Assembly (NCBI RefSeq): GCF_002245215.1
Contig: NZ_NPMR01000001.1
Span: forward strand, 1,485,593 to 1,549,592
Reading direction: 5' to 3'
DNA: 64,000 nt
DNA from: Microbacterium sp. Yaish 1
GTDB lineage: Bacteria > Actinomycetota > Actinomycetes > Actinomycetales > Microbacteriaceae
Part shown: positions 18,414 through 30,494 of the stretch, piece after piece
How positions within the stretch are numbered: the stretch's first letter is position 1
Layout: the number at the start of each line of letters is the position of its first letter
Notes under the pieces: generated by a model
What the model was told of the DNA's origin: nothing
Seen by the model: only the letters and a program-made list of their open reading frames with translations
Database searches by the model: none
Program-made: the position numbers and the translations under genes

Positions 18414-18710
18414 ATGACCGACGCCACGACCGAACTCCATCGCCTGCGCGCGAGCATCGACAACATCGACGCCGCCCTCGTCTTCATGCTGGCCGAACGG
18501 TTCCGCTGCACGAAGCAGGTCGGCGAGCTCAAGGCGACGCACGGCATGCCGGCCTCCGATCCGGGTCGGGAGGAGCGGCAGATCGCCCGGCTGCGGCGTC
18601 TCGCCGAGGAGGCGGACCTCGATCCCGAGTTCGCTCAGAAGTGGTTCGGTTTCGTCGTCGCCGAGGTGATCCGCCACCACCGCATCGCGGCTGAGGACAT
18701 CGCGGACTGA
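18414..18710 (+). CDS. Chorismate mutase (AroQ class)
   Basis: A 98-residue all-helical protein with the AroQ pattern: RASIDNIDAALVFMLAERF with its active-site Arg and Asp, then TKQVGELKATHG with the catalytic Lys, and RLRRLAEEADLD leading to the C-terminal helix WFGFVVAEVIRHH. It converts chorismate to prephenate for Phe and Tyr synthesis. It is stand-alone and small, like the actinobacterial type that may need to bind DAHP synthase for full activity (family knowledge, not seen here). GGAGGAG lies 6 bp before ATG 18414. Confidence 0.9.
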   Translation: MTDATTELHRLRASIDNIDAALVFMLAERFRCTKQVGELKATHGMPASDPGREERQIARLRRLAEEADLDPEFAQKWFGFVVAEVIRHHRIAAEDIAD

Positions 18711-18713
18711 GTC

Positions 18714-19235
18714 TCAGTCGCCGGGCGCGGCGAGCCGCCGGATCGACTGCTCGATCGCGGCGCGCTGATCCGCGTCGAGGTCGAGAAACCCCGTTGCCCG
18801 GCTCACCCACAGTCCCAGTGCCGCCGCCACGGCGGTCAGCTGCGCGGGTGTGGCGTCGTCGGGCTGTAGCCAGTGCGCCCGGATGCTCTGCCATTCGTCG
18901 TGCATCCGCCGCCCGCCGAGGGTCTCGACCGCGAGGCGCAGTTCGGCGGGTGTGGCGTCTCCCTCGAGCATGCCGGCCACGAACGCGGCGAACCGGTGCG
19001 GGGCATCGTCGGGTTCGTCGGCCAGATGGGATGCCGCCGCCTCGGCCCATCCGTCGATCAGCCGGCCCGCGACGGCCTCGAGGATCAGCTGCCGGGTCGC
19101 GAAGTGATAGACGATGCCGCTCTTGGTGAGACCGGTCCGCGCCGCCAGGTCGTCGTAGGTGACCGATTCCGCGCCGGAGCCCGCGAACAGCTCGACGGCC
19201 GCGTCGAGGATGAGCTCGCGGTTACTCGGTCGCAC
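18714..19235 (-). CDS. TetR-family transcriptional regulator
   Basis: A 173-residue regulator. The helix-turn-helix occupies residues about 7-50 (ILDAAVELFAGSGAES, LAARTGLTKSGIVYHFATR), followed by a ligand-binding helical domain with the TetR_C_33-like LRLAVETLGGRRMHDEWQ. GTG 19235 is preferred over 19262 because GCGGAG precedes it and it overlaps the upstream acetyltransferase gene by only 14 bp. Coupling to that gene suggests that it controls this pair. A GTG-CAGTA-CAC partial palindrome in front of the pair (19877-19887) is a possible operator. Confidence 0.85.
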   Translation of the reverse strand: MRPSNRELILDAAVELFAGSGAESVTYDDLAARTGLTKSGIVYHFATRQLILEAVAGRLIDGWAEAAASHLADEPDDAPHRFAAFVAGMLEGDATPAELRLAVETLGGRRMHDEWQSIRAHWLQPDDATPAQLTAVAAALGLWVSRATGFLDLDADQRAAIEQSIRRLAAPGD

Positions 19236-19866
19236 GGGGGACTCCGCTCGCCGCGGCGTCACCGGCCCGCCACATCGCGAGCGGACCGGCCCCGTCGGGC
19301 CAGGGCAGCCGCGTGAGCGGAACGAAGCCGTGCCGGCGGTACAGCGCGGTCGTGCGGTCGTTCGACGACTCGAGGTAGGCGGGAGAGCCCTGGGTGTCGA
19401 TCAGCTCGAGCCGAGCTGCCAGCAGGGTTCCCCCGATGCCGCCGCCGACCGCGTCGGGCGTGACGCCGACCGCCTTGAGGTACCAGTGCGGGACGGCGGG
19501 CCGGTGCGCGTCGATCGTGTCCGACACGCGGAGGGCGCGCGCCAGGCCACCGATGCCGATCGCTCGGGCGTACTCCGGCACGGCGGCCGTGCGCATGCCG
19601 GTGTCTCCCGGAGGCGACCACACGGCGACCCCGATGAGCCTCCCGGTATCGGGATCGCGCACGCCGTCCACCGTGCCGCTCTGCAATGGACCGCCCAGCA
19701 GGATGGCTCGGAACAGGCGGTGGCGCGCCCGCTCGTCGTCGGCGCGCTCCTGCAGCAGTGCCCGCGTCGGGGCATCGTTCGCGAATGCGCGGGTCAGCAG
19801 CTCTGCCGCGACGTCGATCTCTCCGCGGGTGACCGGGGTGACGGTGCGGGGCGTCGTTCGAGTCAT
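19222..19866 (-). CDS. GNAT family N-acetyltransferase
   Basis: A 214-residue acetyltransferase. It has an N-terminal GEIDVAAELLTRAFANDAP helix, LYLKAVGVTP-like WYLKAVGVTPDAVGGGIGG with the acetyl-CoA loop around residue 145, and ALYRRHGFVPL near 190, the usual C-terminal GNAT strand. The acceptor is unknown. ATG 19866 is chosen because TACAGT lies exactly 6 bp upstream, with no Shine-Dalgarno; two ATG codons further out would place the promoter inside the gene. It leads a two-gene unit with TetR. Confidence 0.83.
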   Translation of the reverse strand: MTRTTPRTVTPVTRGEIDVAAELLTRAFANDAPTRALLQERADDERARHRLFRAILLGGPLQSGTVDGVRDPDTGRLIGVAVWSPPGDTGMRTAAVPEYARAIGIGGLARALRVSDTIDAHRPAVPHWYLKAVGVTPDAVGGGIGGTLLAARLELIDTQGSPAYLESSNDRTTALYRRHGFVPLTRLPWPDGAGPLAMWRAGDAAASGVPRATE

Positions 19867-20213
19867 GCCGTAACTGTACGTGTACTGCACATAGAGTTGC
19901 CTGTGAGTCATCCGCCACTGCGGGCCCGTGCGCGCGCGTTTATCGGAATGGCCGGTCAGCGGTCAAATCCCCGGTTCGATTTGCGACCTGCCGTCGAACG
20001 TGAAACCTTGGATGAGGCCCGCCGCGGGCCACTACCCGACCAGTCCGCGGTCGCTGGTGGCAATCCCTGAGGTGCCAGACCGGCGAGCGTATGGTCGGCG
20101 GCCTGTGCTCGTGGATCCGACATCTGCAGCCGAGACGCCGTCGCGAGACGCGCGCCAGGAGGTCGCCACCCGGGCGTAACCGATGCAGCCTGCACCGGCT
20201 GCCGAGGTGACCT
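19867..20213. other. 347-bp intergenic region between divergent operons
   Basis: It separates the GNAT-TetR unit (-) from the betaine transporter (+). The left 30 bp hold the GNAT promoter and a GTAC-rich partial palindrome. The rest is less GC-rich than its neighbours around 19935-20000 (AATCCCCGGTTCGATTTGCG). No open frame with family resemblance, no tRNA fold and no clear riboswitch was recognised. The betaine operon promoter must lie in the right half, but I cannot place it with confidence. Confidence 0.5.
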
Positions 20214-21538
<1,325 letters not shown>

Positions 21539-21539
<1 letters not shown>

Positions 21540-22462
21540 TGGACGGGTTCCGCATTCCGCTCGGCCAGTGGGCCGAGGTCGCGGTGGACTGGATCCGCGA
21601 CAACCTCTCGTGGCTGCTCGGCGCCGTCTCGACCGCCGTCGGCTGGCTCGTCGGCTCGCTCGCCGACCTGCTGCTGAGCGCACCGATCGTCGTCGTCATC
21701 GTCATCGCGGCGCTGCTGGGCTGGTTCCTGCGCTCGTGGAAGTTCGCGATCGGCACCGCGATCTCGTTCGCGATCATCCTCGGCGTCGGCCAGTGGGTCA
21801 CCGCGATGCAGACCCTCGCGCTCGTCGTCATCGCGACGATCATCGCCGTCGTCATCGCCGTTCCGCTCGGCATCCTCGCTGCGCGCAGCGACCGCTTCAG
21901 CGCGGCCATCAAGCCCGTGCTCGACCTCATGCAGGCGATGCCCGGGTTCGTGTACCTCATCCCTGCGATCGTCTTCTTCAGCATCGGCTTCGTCCCGGGC
22001 CTGGTCGCGACCGTGATCTTCGCGCTGCCGCCGGGCGTGCGCCTGACCGAGCTCGGCATCCGCAGCGTCGACTCCGAGACCGTCGAGGCCGGGCACGCGT
22101 TCGGCGCGACGCCCGGGCAGATCCTGCGCGGCGTCCAGCTGCCCCTCGCGATGCCGACGATCATGACCGGCGTCAACCAGGTGATCATGCTCGCGCTCTC
22201 GATGGCCGTCATCGCCGGTATCGCCGGTGCCCCCGGGCTCGGCAAGGAGATCGTCCAGGCGATGTCGACCGTCAACATCGGCACGGGTGTCGAGGCGGGC
22301 CTCAGCGTCGTCATCCTCGCGATCTACCTCGACCGCCTGACCTCGGCCCTGGGCGACATGAAGGGCCAGAAGGGCTCGATCCTGGGCCTGATCGGGCGTC
22401 GTCGCACCGCGGCTGCCGCCGCGACCGCCGCGGAGAAGCGCGAGCTCGCCCCGGCCGCCTGA
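21539..22462 (+). CDS. proW: Glycine betaine/L-proline ABC transporter permease
   Basis: A 307-residue inner-membrane permease, ProW/OpuAB type. An N-terminal non-conserved helix region (residues 1-45) precedes five or six helices; the family block LDLMQAMPGFVYLIPAIVFF is near 140 and the ATPase-coupling loop EAGHAFGATPGQILRGVQLP near 185-205. It is co-translated with the ATPase gene. The C-terminal tail is Ala-rich and variable. As in ProVWX systems, osmotic induction is likely. Confidence 0.92.
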
Positions 22463-22534
22463 GCCGCGGCATCCCGAACGTATCCTCCCTGCACCACCCA
22501 TACGGAACGAATGAATCCATACGGAAGGCACACG

Positions 22535-23446
22535 ATGAACAAGCGACACCTCACCGGGATCGTGGCGCTCGGCGCCGCGGCATCCCTCGCCCTCGCCGGC
22601 TGCGCGAGCGGTAACCAGGCCGAAGGCGGCTCTGGCGAGAGCGGCGACAGCAAGGGCACCATCACGCTGGGCTACCTGCCCTCCTGGACCGACGGCCTCA
22701 GCACGGCGTACCTGCTCGAGAACCAGCTCGAGCAGCTCGGCTACACCGTCGAGATGCAGGAGCTCACCGAGGCGGGCCCGCTGTACGCCGGTCTCGCGCA
22801 GGGCGACGTCGACATCTACCCGTCGGCCTGGCCCGAGCTCACCCACGCGTCGTACATGGAGCGCTACGGCGACCAGATCGACGACCTCGGCGCGTACTAC
22901 GACAACGCCAAGCTCACGATCGCGGTGCCCGAGTACGTCGACATCACCTCGATCGAGGACCTCGCCGCGAGCGCCGACCGCTTCGGCGGACAGATCTACG
23001 GCATCGAGCCGGGCGCCGGGCTGACCAAGCAGACGCAGGAGTCGATGATCCCCGAGTACGGCCTCGACGGCACGTACGAGCTCGTCACCTCGTCCACCGC
23101 GGCGATGCTGACCGAGCTCGACACCGCGATCGCCGCGCAGCGCGACATCGTCGTGACCTCGTGGCGTCCGTTCTGGGCCAACGAGCGCTACGGCCTCAAG
23201 GACCTCGAGGACCCGCGCGGCGCGATGGGCGACACCGAGGCGCTGCACTTCCTCGCGACGTCCGGCTTCGCCGACGAGCACCCCGAGGCCGCCGAGCTGA
23301 TCGGGAAGATCAAGCTGGACGACGAGCAGTACGCCGCGCTCGAGGACATGGTCGTCAACCAGTACGGCAAGGGCAAGGAAGCCGAGGCGATCACCGCCTG
23401 GCTCGAGGAGTACGGCAGCCAGGTCGACGGCCTGCAGACCAGCTGA
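22535..23446 (+). CDS. Glycine betaine ABC transporter substrate-binding lipoprotein
   Basis: A 303-residue receptor of the OpuAC family. The signal peptide ends with a lipobox LALAGC (Cys23). The ligand-binding fold shows ITLGYLPSWTDGLSTAYLLE, a YPSAWPELTHASYMERYGD block and TSWRPFWANERYGLKDLEDP, where Trp residues form the aromatic cage for quaternary amines. ATG 22535 is selected because GGAAGG lies 7 bp before it and the signal peptide begins there; an upstream in-frame ATG lacks both. It is followed 18 bp later by a strong terminator. Confidence 0.92.
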   Translation: MNKRHLTGIVALGAAASLALAGCASGNQAEGGSGESGDSKGTITLGYLPSWTDGLSTAYLLENQLEQLGYTVEMQELTEAGPLYAGLAQGDVDIYPSAWPELTHASYMERYGDQIDDLGAYYDNAKLTIAVPEYVDITSIEDLAASADRFGGQIYGIEPGAGLTKQTQESMIPEYGLDGTYELVTSSTAAMLTELDTAIAAQRDIVVTSWRPFWANERYGLKDLEDPRGAMGDTEALHFLATSGFADEHPEAAELIGKIKLDDEQYAALEDMVVNQYGKGKEAEAITAWLEEYGSQVDGLQTS

Positions 23447-23464
23447 CCTCCTCGTCTGAGTGAC

Positions 23465-23501
23465 GACGAAACCCCCGGGGGCTCCTCCCGGGGGTTTCGT
23501 C
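23465..23501. terminator. Strong bidirectional intrinsic terminator
   Basis: Two perfectly complementary 15-bp arms (GACGAAACCCCCGGG at 23465-23479 and its inverse at 23487-23501) enclose a 7-base loop; A and T runs flank the GC core on both sides. It separates the betaine operon (+) from the convergent coiled-coil gene (-), whose stop codon lies within the right arm. Confidence 0.93.
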
Positions 23502-24324
23502 ACTCCGGCCGATCACCGCGCGACGGGCGGTCGCGCCGCATCCTGTTCCACATCTCGGTCGAGCGGGTGATGGCGCGCTGCGCGTTGTCGAGGAGGTCTT
23601 GCGCGACCTCGGCCCAATCGGGCGAACGGTCGTCGGGCTCGGGAAGCTCGCGAGGCGTGCCCTGCCGCGCAGCGCGCTCCGCGGCGTCGAAGGCGTGGGT
23701 CGCGCGCCGGACGGCTTCGCGATAGGCGCTGTAGTCGGCCGGGGCCATACGAACATCGCGCGAGGCCGGTCGCAGCCACGACGCCTGCTGGTGCTCGCGC
23801 AGGAAGAGGTCCATCGGCGGCCAGCGGGCATCGAGCATCATGGGGAACCCGATGGCCTTCGCGGCATCGGTCTCGTAGTCCATCCACCGCGCCAGGAGTG
23901 CGTCGTGCTCGGCCATCAGCCGGGCCAGCGGCATCCGGTCGACCTCCTTGCGCGACGCGGGCATCATCGCGCGAGCCGCCTGCACGCCCGCGCGCCGCGC
24001 CTTCAGTTCGGCGACGGCGGCCCGCGCCTGGCGCTCGGCGATCTGCAGGCGGCGACGGGCCTCCGGCACTGCACCGGCCGTCGCCCGCGGCGTCGCCTTC
24101 TCGGCCTGGGCGCGCATCAGCTCGGCGCGCGCGACCTTCAGCTGCGCACGGGCGTGCGTGACGCCCTGCTGGGCGCGCCGGAGGTCGAGCTGGGCCGCAT
24201 CGAGCTCGAGGCGACGCTGCGACGGCCGTCCGCGGCGCAGGCCGGCCCAGCCGAGGGCGCCCGCGCTGGCTCCCGCCGGCGCGATCCACCACCACTCGGC
24301 CGCGAGCGCGAGGATCGGATCCAC
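23500..24324 (-). CDS. Uncharacterised protein with N-terminal membrane segment and coiled coil
   Basis: A 274-residue protein I cannot assign. Residues 1-30 are hydrophobic (ILALAAEWWWIAPAGASAG), then residues about 38-115 are rich in Ala, Arg, Leu and Gln in a heptad-like pattern (LDLRRAQQGVTHARAQLKVARAEL), a likely coiled coil. The C-terminal half has Trp-containing motifs (LLARWMDYETDAAK, DYSAYREAVRRATHAFD). The layout suggests an envelope-facing scaffold. GTG 24324 follows TAGGCT by 6 bp without a Shine-Dalgarno, so it is probably leaderless. The codon pattern is typical for the region. Confidence 0.7.
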   Translation of the reverse strand: MDPILALAAEWWWIAPAGASAGALGWAGLRRGRPSQRRLELDAAQLDLRRAQQGVTHARAQLKVARAELMRAQAEKATPRATAGAVPEARRRLQIAERQARAAVAELKARRAGVQAARAMMPASRKEVDRMPLARLMAEHDALLARWMDYETDAAKAIGFPMMLDARWPPMDLFLREHQQASWLRPASRDVRMAPADYSAYREAVRRATHAFDAAERAARQGTPRELPEPDDRSPDWAEVAQDLLDNAQRAITRSTEMWNRMRRDRPSRGDRPE

Positions 24325-24372
24325 CTCTTCAGCCTACGCACCTCGGCGCGTCCAGTCTTCGTGCCGACTGGG

Positions 24373-24457
24373 GATACACCTGTCGGATCGGTGGTGCTGG
24401 TGCGCGGTCGAACCGGCTGTGAGGCCACACCAGCCCCACGAGTCCTGCAGCTGTATC
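24373..24457. repeat. Repeat family A, copy 1 (inverted repeat after a gene)
   Basis: Imperfect inverted arms of about 32 bp begin GATACA and carry the core GGTGCTGGTG on the left; the right arm has CCTGCAG and ends TGTATC. The same design, with shared core strings, recurs at 44688-44770. The right end covers the stop codon of the mini membrane gene, so it probably ends the purL transcript. Confidence 0.75.
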
Positions 24458-24614
24458 AGCCGAAGAGCAGCGCGAACACGGTCGAGCCGCCGCCCACGAC
24501 GATGAGCGAGACGATCGCGACCCACGCGGTCACGCGCATGCGACGCGAGCGCCCGCGGGCGAAGCCGGCATACTCGTCGTCGTCGCCCTGGGGCGTCAGG
24601 TCACGGCCGCTCAT
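24456..24614 (-). CDS. Mini membrane protein downstream of purL
   Basis: A 52-residue protein: a polar N-terminus (MSGRDLTPQGDDDEYAGF), an Arg cluster (RGRSRRMR), then one helix VTAWVAIVSLIVVGGGSTV. The Arg cluster before the helix suggests the N-terminus is in the cytoplasm. The ATG at 24614 lies 7 bp after the purL stop, so it is probably translated from the purL mRNA. Function unknown. It is too short to identify by family; codon positions and the stop placement at the terminator repeat support it being real. Confidence 0.62.
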   Translation of the reverse strand: MSGRDLTPQGDDDEYAGFARGRSRRMRVTAWVAIVSLIVVGGGSTVFALLFG

Positions 24615-24621
24615 GACGCGC

Positions 24622-26943
<2,322 letters not shown>

Positions 26944-27000
26944 GCGGCTGGACTCCAGGACTCGGGATGCCGGACGCGATCAGTCTAGTTGGCGGGAGGA

Positions 27001-27066
27001 ACCGTCGAGTCGCCAGGAAATGCGGATGCGGGCGGTCCGGTACCCGCGCTTTCTGGCGAGTCGACG
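27001..27066. repeat. Repeat family B, copy 2 (inverted repeat after a gene)
   Basis: Arms CCGTCGAGTCGCCAGGAAA (27002-27020) and TTTCTGGCGAGTCGACG (27050-27066) are inverse complements with few mismatches; the partner copy is at 7093-7160. It begins one base after the phospholipase stop codon and lies before the divergent-looking purL promoter region, fitting a transcription terminator. Confidence 0.78.
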
Positions 27067-27067
27067 C

Positions 27068-28825
27068 TCAGGAGGGCGCGTTGTAGGCGCCGAAGAGACC
27101 GGTGCCGTGCTCGACGAGGGCGTCGTACGCCTCGCCGTAGGTCGCGGGCAGCGTGCTGCCGGGGTCGAAGCGCGACGTCAGGAGCCCGAGCAGTCCGCGC
27201 GCGGGCGGGGTGAGCGGGCGCTTGTGGTGCTTCTCGTCGGGGGCCTTCGCCGAGCCCTTCTCGGGATTGGGCGGCACATACAGCGACTGCGGCTGCGGCC
27301 AGGTGTAGGGCTGGCGCGGCGTCGTGAGGTTGACCGCGTTGAAGATCGGGTTCGCGGTCTCGTCGCGGACGTTGAGCGGCCGCAGCCCGTGCAGCCGGCA
27401 CAGCGTGTTGATCACCGAGCCGTGGTGCATCTCGTCGTGGATCACGGTTCCGGCGGCGGTGTACGCGCTCACGACGATCGCCGGCACCCGCAGACCGAGA
27501 CGGTCGAACGCGAAGCCCATCTCGCCGGGCCCACTCGCATCCGGCGGCGGCGCGGCCGGCGGGGGGACGTGGTCGAAGGTGCCGCCGTGCTCGTCGAAGG
27601 TGATGACGAGCGCCGTGTTCATGGCGTTCGAGCCGGAGGTCGACGCACTCGTGCGGATCGCGTCGTAGACGTCCTGGGCGAGCTTGTCGCCGGCGCGGAC
27701 GTCGCTGTCGGCGCTGTTGGTGATGCGGATGCGGCTGCCGTCGGGCAGCTCGAGCTCGCCCTCGCGAGTCGCCCCCCACGGCGGATGCATGTCGTTGTGG
27801 TTGAAGACCATGCGCGGCTCGATGAAGGCGTAGTCGGGCAGCTTGCCGTTCGCGGCATCCTCGTAGAACTGCTCCATGACGCGGAAGTTCGTCTTCCAGT
27901 ACCGCTCGAGCACGGGCGCGTGGAGCATGCCGGTGAGGGATACGAGCTGCGTCGCGTCGTAGTAGACGCGCCACGACAGGCCGGCGTCCTCGAGGCGGTT
28001 GAAGATCGTGGGAGCCGCGGGGGCGTTGATCCACTTGTCGTAGTTGTCGCCGGTGTGGTTGACGACGTAGCCGTGCGAGGTCGAGGCGTGGAAGAAGCTG
28101 CGATTGCAGAAGGTCTGCGAGGGCACGCCGGCGAACCAGCGGTCGTAGACGGCGAACTCGCGGGCGAGCGTCGAGATCACCGGCAGCATCTCCGGCGAGA
28201 AGCCGCCCATCGCCGTGGCGTACTCGTCGGCGGTGGGCTCGCGCTTCTTCGCGAGGCGGTAGTTGACGATGTAGTCGTGCACGAACCCGTCGTTGCGCGG
28301 CGCGCTCCCGGCCGCGGGGGCGTTGTAGGGCGGCTGCAGTCCGTTGCGGGCGATGTCGGCGTTGGCGGGCGGGTCGATCGTCCCGAACAGCTGCGTGTTG
28401 ACGTGCGGGTAGGTCTCGCCGGGGTCGGGCTGCGGCTGCTGCATGATGTGGTCGGTCGCGCCCGTGTAGACGTGCGCGGGCACGACGGTCCCGTCGGGCG
28501 CGGTGTTGGCGTAGTCGCCCTGCAGGATGCCGTCGAAGTCGGCCGCGCTCTTCTCGTCGGCCGTGTAGAGGTGGCCGAGCAGGTTGTCGAAGCTGCGGTT
28601 CTCGAACATGAGCACCACGACGTGGTCGAACCCGGCGACGCTGCGCGCCGCGAGGGGCGCGAACTCGGGCGGATGCGCGGTCATCGCCGCCGTCACGGCC
28701 GCGCCGGCCGAGCCTCCGACCGCGAGGCCCGCGGCTCCCAGGCCCGCACGACGGAGGAAGTCGCGCCGCGAGGGCCGGCGGCTCGCCCAGGAGGCGTCCG
28801 TCTCGTCGCGATCGGCGTCGGTCAC
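27068..28825 (-). CDS. Tat-exported phospholipase C/phosphoesterase-family protein
   Basis: A 585-residue exported phosphoesterase. A Tat signal is clear: SRRDFLRRAGLGAAGL near residues 18-33. The catalytic-domain start VVVLMFENRSFDNLLGHL carries the nucleophile region of bacterial non-haemolytic phospholipases C and acid phosphatases (AcpA-type). Later blocks HNDMHPPWG and ITFDEHGGTFDHVPPP supply metal or substrate ligands. GTG 28825 has a strong GGAGGGAGGGG site. The substrate could be a phospholipid or another phosphodiester. Phosphate-starvation control would be expected from family precedent, but no Pho box was recognised. Confidence 0.87.
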   Translation of the reverse strand: MTDADRDETDASWASRRPSRRDFLRRAGLGAAGLAVGGSAGAAVTAAMTAHPPEFAPLAARSVAGFDHVVVLMFENRSFDNLLGHLYTADEKSAADFDGILQGDYANTAPDGTVVPAHVYTGATDHIMQQPQPDPGETYPHVNTQLFGTIDPPANADIARNGLQPPYNAPAAGSAPRNDGFVHDYIVNYRLAKKREPTADEYATAMGGFSPEMLPVISTLAREFAVYDRWFAGVPSQTFCNRSFFHASTSHGYVVNHTGDNYDKWINAPAAPTIFNRLEDAGLSWRVYYDATQLVSLTGMLHAPVLERYWKTNFRVMEQFYEDAANGKLPDYAFIEPRMVFNHNDMHPPWGATREGELELPDGSRIRITNSADSDVRAGDKLAQDVYDAIRTSASTSGSNAMNTALVITFDEHGGTFDHVPPPAAPPPDASGPGEMGFAFDRLGLRVPAIVVSAYTAAGTVIHDEMHHGSVINTLCRLHGLRPLNVRDETANPIFNAVNLTTPRQPYTWPQPQSLYVPPNPEKGSAKAPDEKHHKRPLTPPARGLLGLLTSRFDPGSTLPATYGEAYDALVEHGTGLFGAYNAPS

Positions 28826-28873
28826 GGGTCCCCTCCCTCCCTGGGTGCTCGGCGATCAGGCTACCCTCACACC

Positions 28874-29524
28874 ATGGACGACGGCCTGCGTTTCGATCGA
28901 GGAGCCCGATACGGCGCGGCGATCGTCGCGGCGATGTTCGCCACGTACCTCGCCGTGGCATCCGACTTCTCCGCGATCGTGCAGGCGGAGATGTACGCCG
29001 GCACCATCACGAACGACATGCCGTACGTCGACACGCTCCAGTTCGTGCTCGTCGTCGCAACCCTCGTCGCCGCGTTCGCCGTGCTGCCGACCTCGCCGAT
29101 GCGTCGCGTGGGAGGTGTGACCCTCGCGTGCGTCGCCCTGTTCCTGTGGGCGACGTTCGGGCTGCTGCGCGGCGCCGGTCATCTCGCCCACCTCGACCCC
29201 CTGTGGGCGGTGGTGCTCAACCAGGGGTTCATCGCATTGCTGGCCGGGGTGGGCGGCTGGGTGATCGCGCGCGGCCGGCATCCGCTGTCGTGGGTCGTCG
29301 TGATCGTCGCGCTCGTGCCGCCGATCGTCGGCCCCCGGCTGGTCGAGGCGAACGTCACGAGCGGCGGCTATGCGCTGGCGATGCAGGGCATCGTCATCGT
29401 CGGCGGGCTCGCCGCGACGTGGGCCGCCGTCGGGATCGATCGATGGGTGCGCCGGCGAGTCAGTGGTCGGGATGCAGCGACGCGTCGGCCGGCACGCTCC
29501 GCCACGACACGAACCGAACCGTGA
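28874..29524 (+). CDS. Uncharacterised five-helix membrane protein
   Basis: A 216-residue membrane protein with hydrophobic segments near residues 15-30, 55-72, 80-100, 115-130 and 140-160, plus a sixth weaker one, ending in a basic tail (RWVRRRVSGRDAATRRPAR). I do not recognise the family. ATG 28874 follows TACCCT by exactly 6 bp, with no Shine-Dalgarno, giving a leaderless start in the gap of 48 bp next to the divergent phospholipase gene. The last 65 bp overlap the convergent DUF1349 gene, with the basic tail encoded in that overlap. Confidence 0.7.
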   Translation: MDDGLRFDRGARYGAAIVAAMFATYLAVASDFSAIVQAEMYAGTITNDMPYVDTLQFVLVVATLVAAFAVLPTSPMRRVGGVTLACVALFLWATFGLLRGAGHLAHLDPLWAVVLNQGFIALLAGVGGWVIARGRHPLSWVVVIVALVPPIVGPRLVEANVTSGGYALAMQGIVIVGGLAATWAAVGIDRWVRRRVSGRDAATRRPARSATTRTEP

Positions 29525-30047
29525 GACCGGCGCGCGTCGGCGCGCAGCAGAACGGCCCGGCCGCGACCTCCGCCTGAGGATCCAGCGGCGCCACCCGGAC
29601 GAGCCGCCAGCCCTCGTCGTCGACGCGGGCCCGGATCGTGACGGCGTCGCCCGACCGGCTCGCGCGCACCGTGACGACGCGACCGGCCCAGTCGGCGACG
29701 GGGGAGAGCGACCAGTCCGACATCCCGCGCGTCACCACCGCGCCCAGGCTGTCGGCACCGTCGCTGTGCTCGATGCCGGCCTTGATCCAGGTCTCGTCGT
29801 CGACGCGCAGGAAGACGCCCGCCTGATCGAACTGGGCCGAGAAGTCGAGCACGAACGCGACCTCGACCGCGGTGTCGGGTGCCATCGGCGCGAGCAGGGC
29901 GTGCTCGTCGTCGTGCACGAACCCGTACGACGTGACGCGCCAGGCATCGCTGCCCTCGCGCGCCGTGACGAGCAGGTCGTGGCCGTCGAGCGCCGTGTCC
30001 GCGGGCTCGGTGGTCCATGAGCCCGCGGACCAGTCGATGTCGGTCAT
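29460..30047 (-). CDS. DUF1349 (concanavalin-like fold) protein
   Basis: A 195-residue cytosolic protein of the DUF1349 family, a jelly-roll fold related to laminarinase-like domains. Typical blocks: SYGFVHDDEHALLAP, FDQAGVFLRVDDETWIKAGIE and GRVVTVRASRSGDAVTIRARVD. It may bind a carbohydrate, which would fit its position as the last gene of the sugar ABC operon, 15 bp after an NTF2-like gene. No catalytic residues can be pointed to. It overlaps the convergent membrane-protein gene by 65 bp. Confidence 0.83.
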   Translation of the reverse strand: MTDIDWSAGSWTTEPADTALDGHDLLVTAREGSDAWRVTSYGFVHDDEHALLAPMAPDTAVEVAFVLDFSAQFDQAGVFLRVDDETWIKAGIEHSDGADSLGAVVTRGMSDWSLSPVADWAGRVVTVRASRSGDAVTIRARVDDEGWRLVRVAPLDPQAEVAAGPFCCAPTRAGLTVRFVSWRSVPADASLHPDH

Positions 30048-30062
30048 GTGATTCCTCTCGGG

Positions 30063-30455
30063 TCAGTCGCGCAGCTGGGCCAGCAGCGCGGCGTGGTCGG
30101 TGGTGCCGGCGAACTCGACGATGCGGCCGCCCGCCACCCGCAGGAACCCGAACTCCGCCACGTTGACGTGGCGGCGGGTGGGCCGGATGCCGCGGAACGG
30201 GCCGGTGTGCGTGCCGCTGGCGCGCACGTGCGCCGCGATGCGGTCGTCCTCGACGACGAGCTGGATGCGGCGCACCTGCCAGTCGGGGAAGGCGTCGAGC
30301 ACCTCGACGACGTCGGCCATCCAGGCGTCGGCTCCGCCCGGCAGGTGGGCGCGCCGCACGTTCGGGTCGATGAACGAGCGGATGGCGCCGAGGTCGTGAC
30401 GATTGCAGGCGTCGAGGTACTCGGCGTACCAGGCGTGCATCTCCCACGGCTCCAT
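30063..30455 (-). CDS. NTF2-like (SnoaL) protein
   Basis: A 130-residue protein with the NTF2/SnoaL cone fold: HAWYAEYLDACNRHDLGAIRSF at the start, FIDPNVRRAHLPGG, an IQLVVEDDRIAAHVRASGTH strand pair and FLRVAGGRIVEFAGTTDH at the end. Members are small-molecule isomerases, hydrolases or binding proteins; this one cannot be resolved. It sits in line with the sugar ABC genes on the minus strand, 39 bp after the binding-protein stop, and is probably co-transcribed. Confidence 0.8.
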   Translation of the reverse strand: MEPWEMHAWYAEYLDACNRHDLGAIRSFIDPNVRRAHLPGGADAWMADVVEVLDAFPDWQVRRIQLVVEDDRIAAHVRASGTHTGPFRGIRPTRRHVNVAEFGFLRVAGGRIVEFAGTTDHAALLAQLRD

Positions 30456-30494
30456 CCGCCCATTATCGGCGGGTGGTGACCGGGTACCCCGCCG

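Noticed and set aside
19960..20000. tRNA-like GGTTCGA string in the gap before the betaine operon
   Set aside because: Flanking bases do not form a T-stem, and no acceptor or anticodon stems could be drawn.
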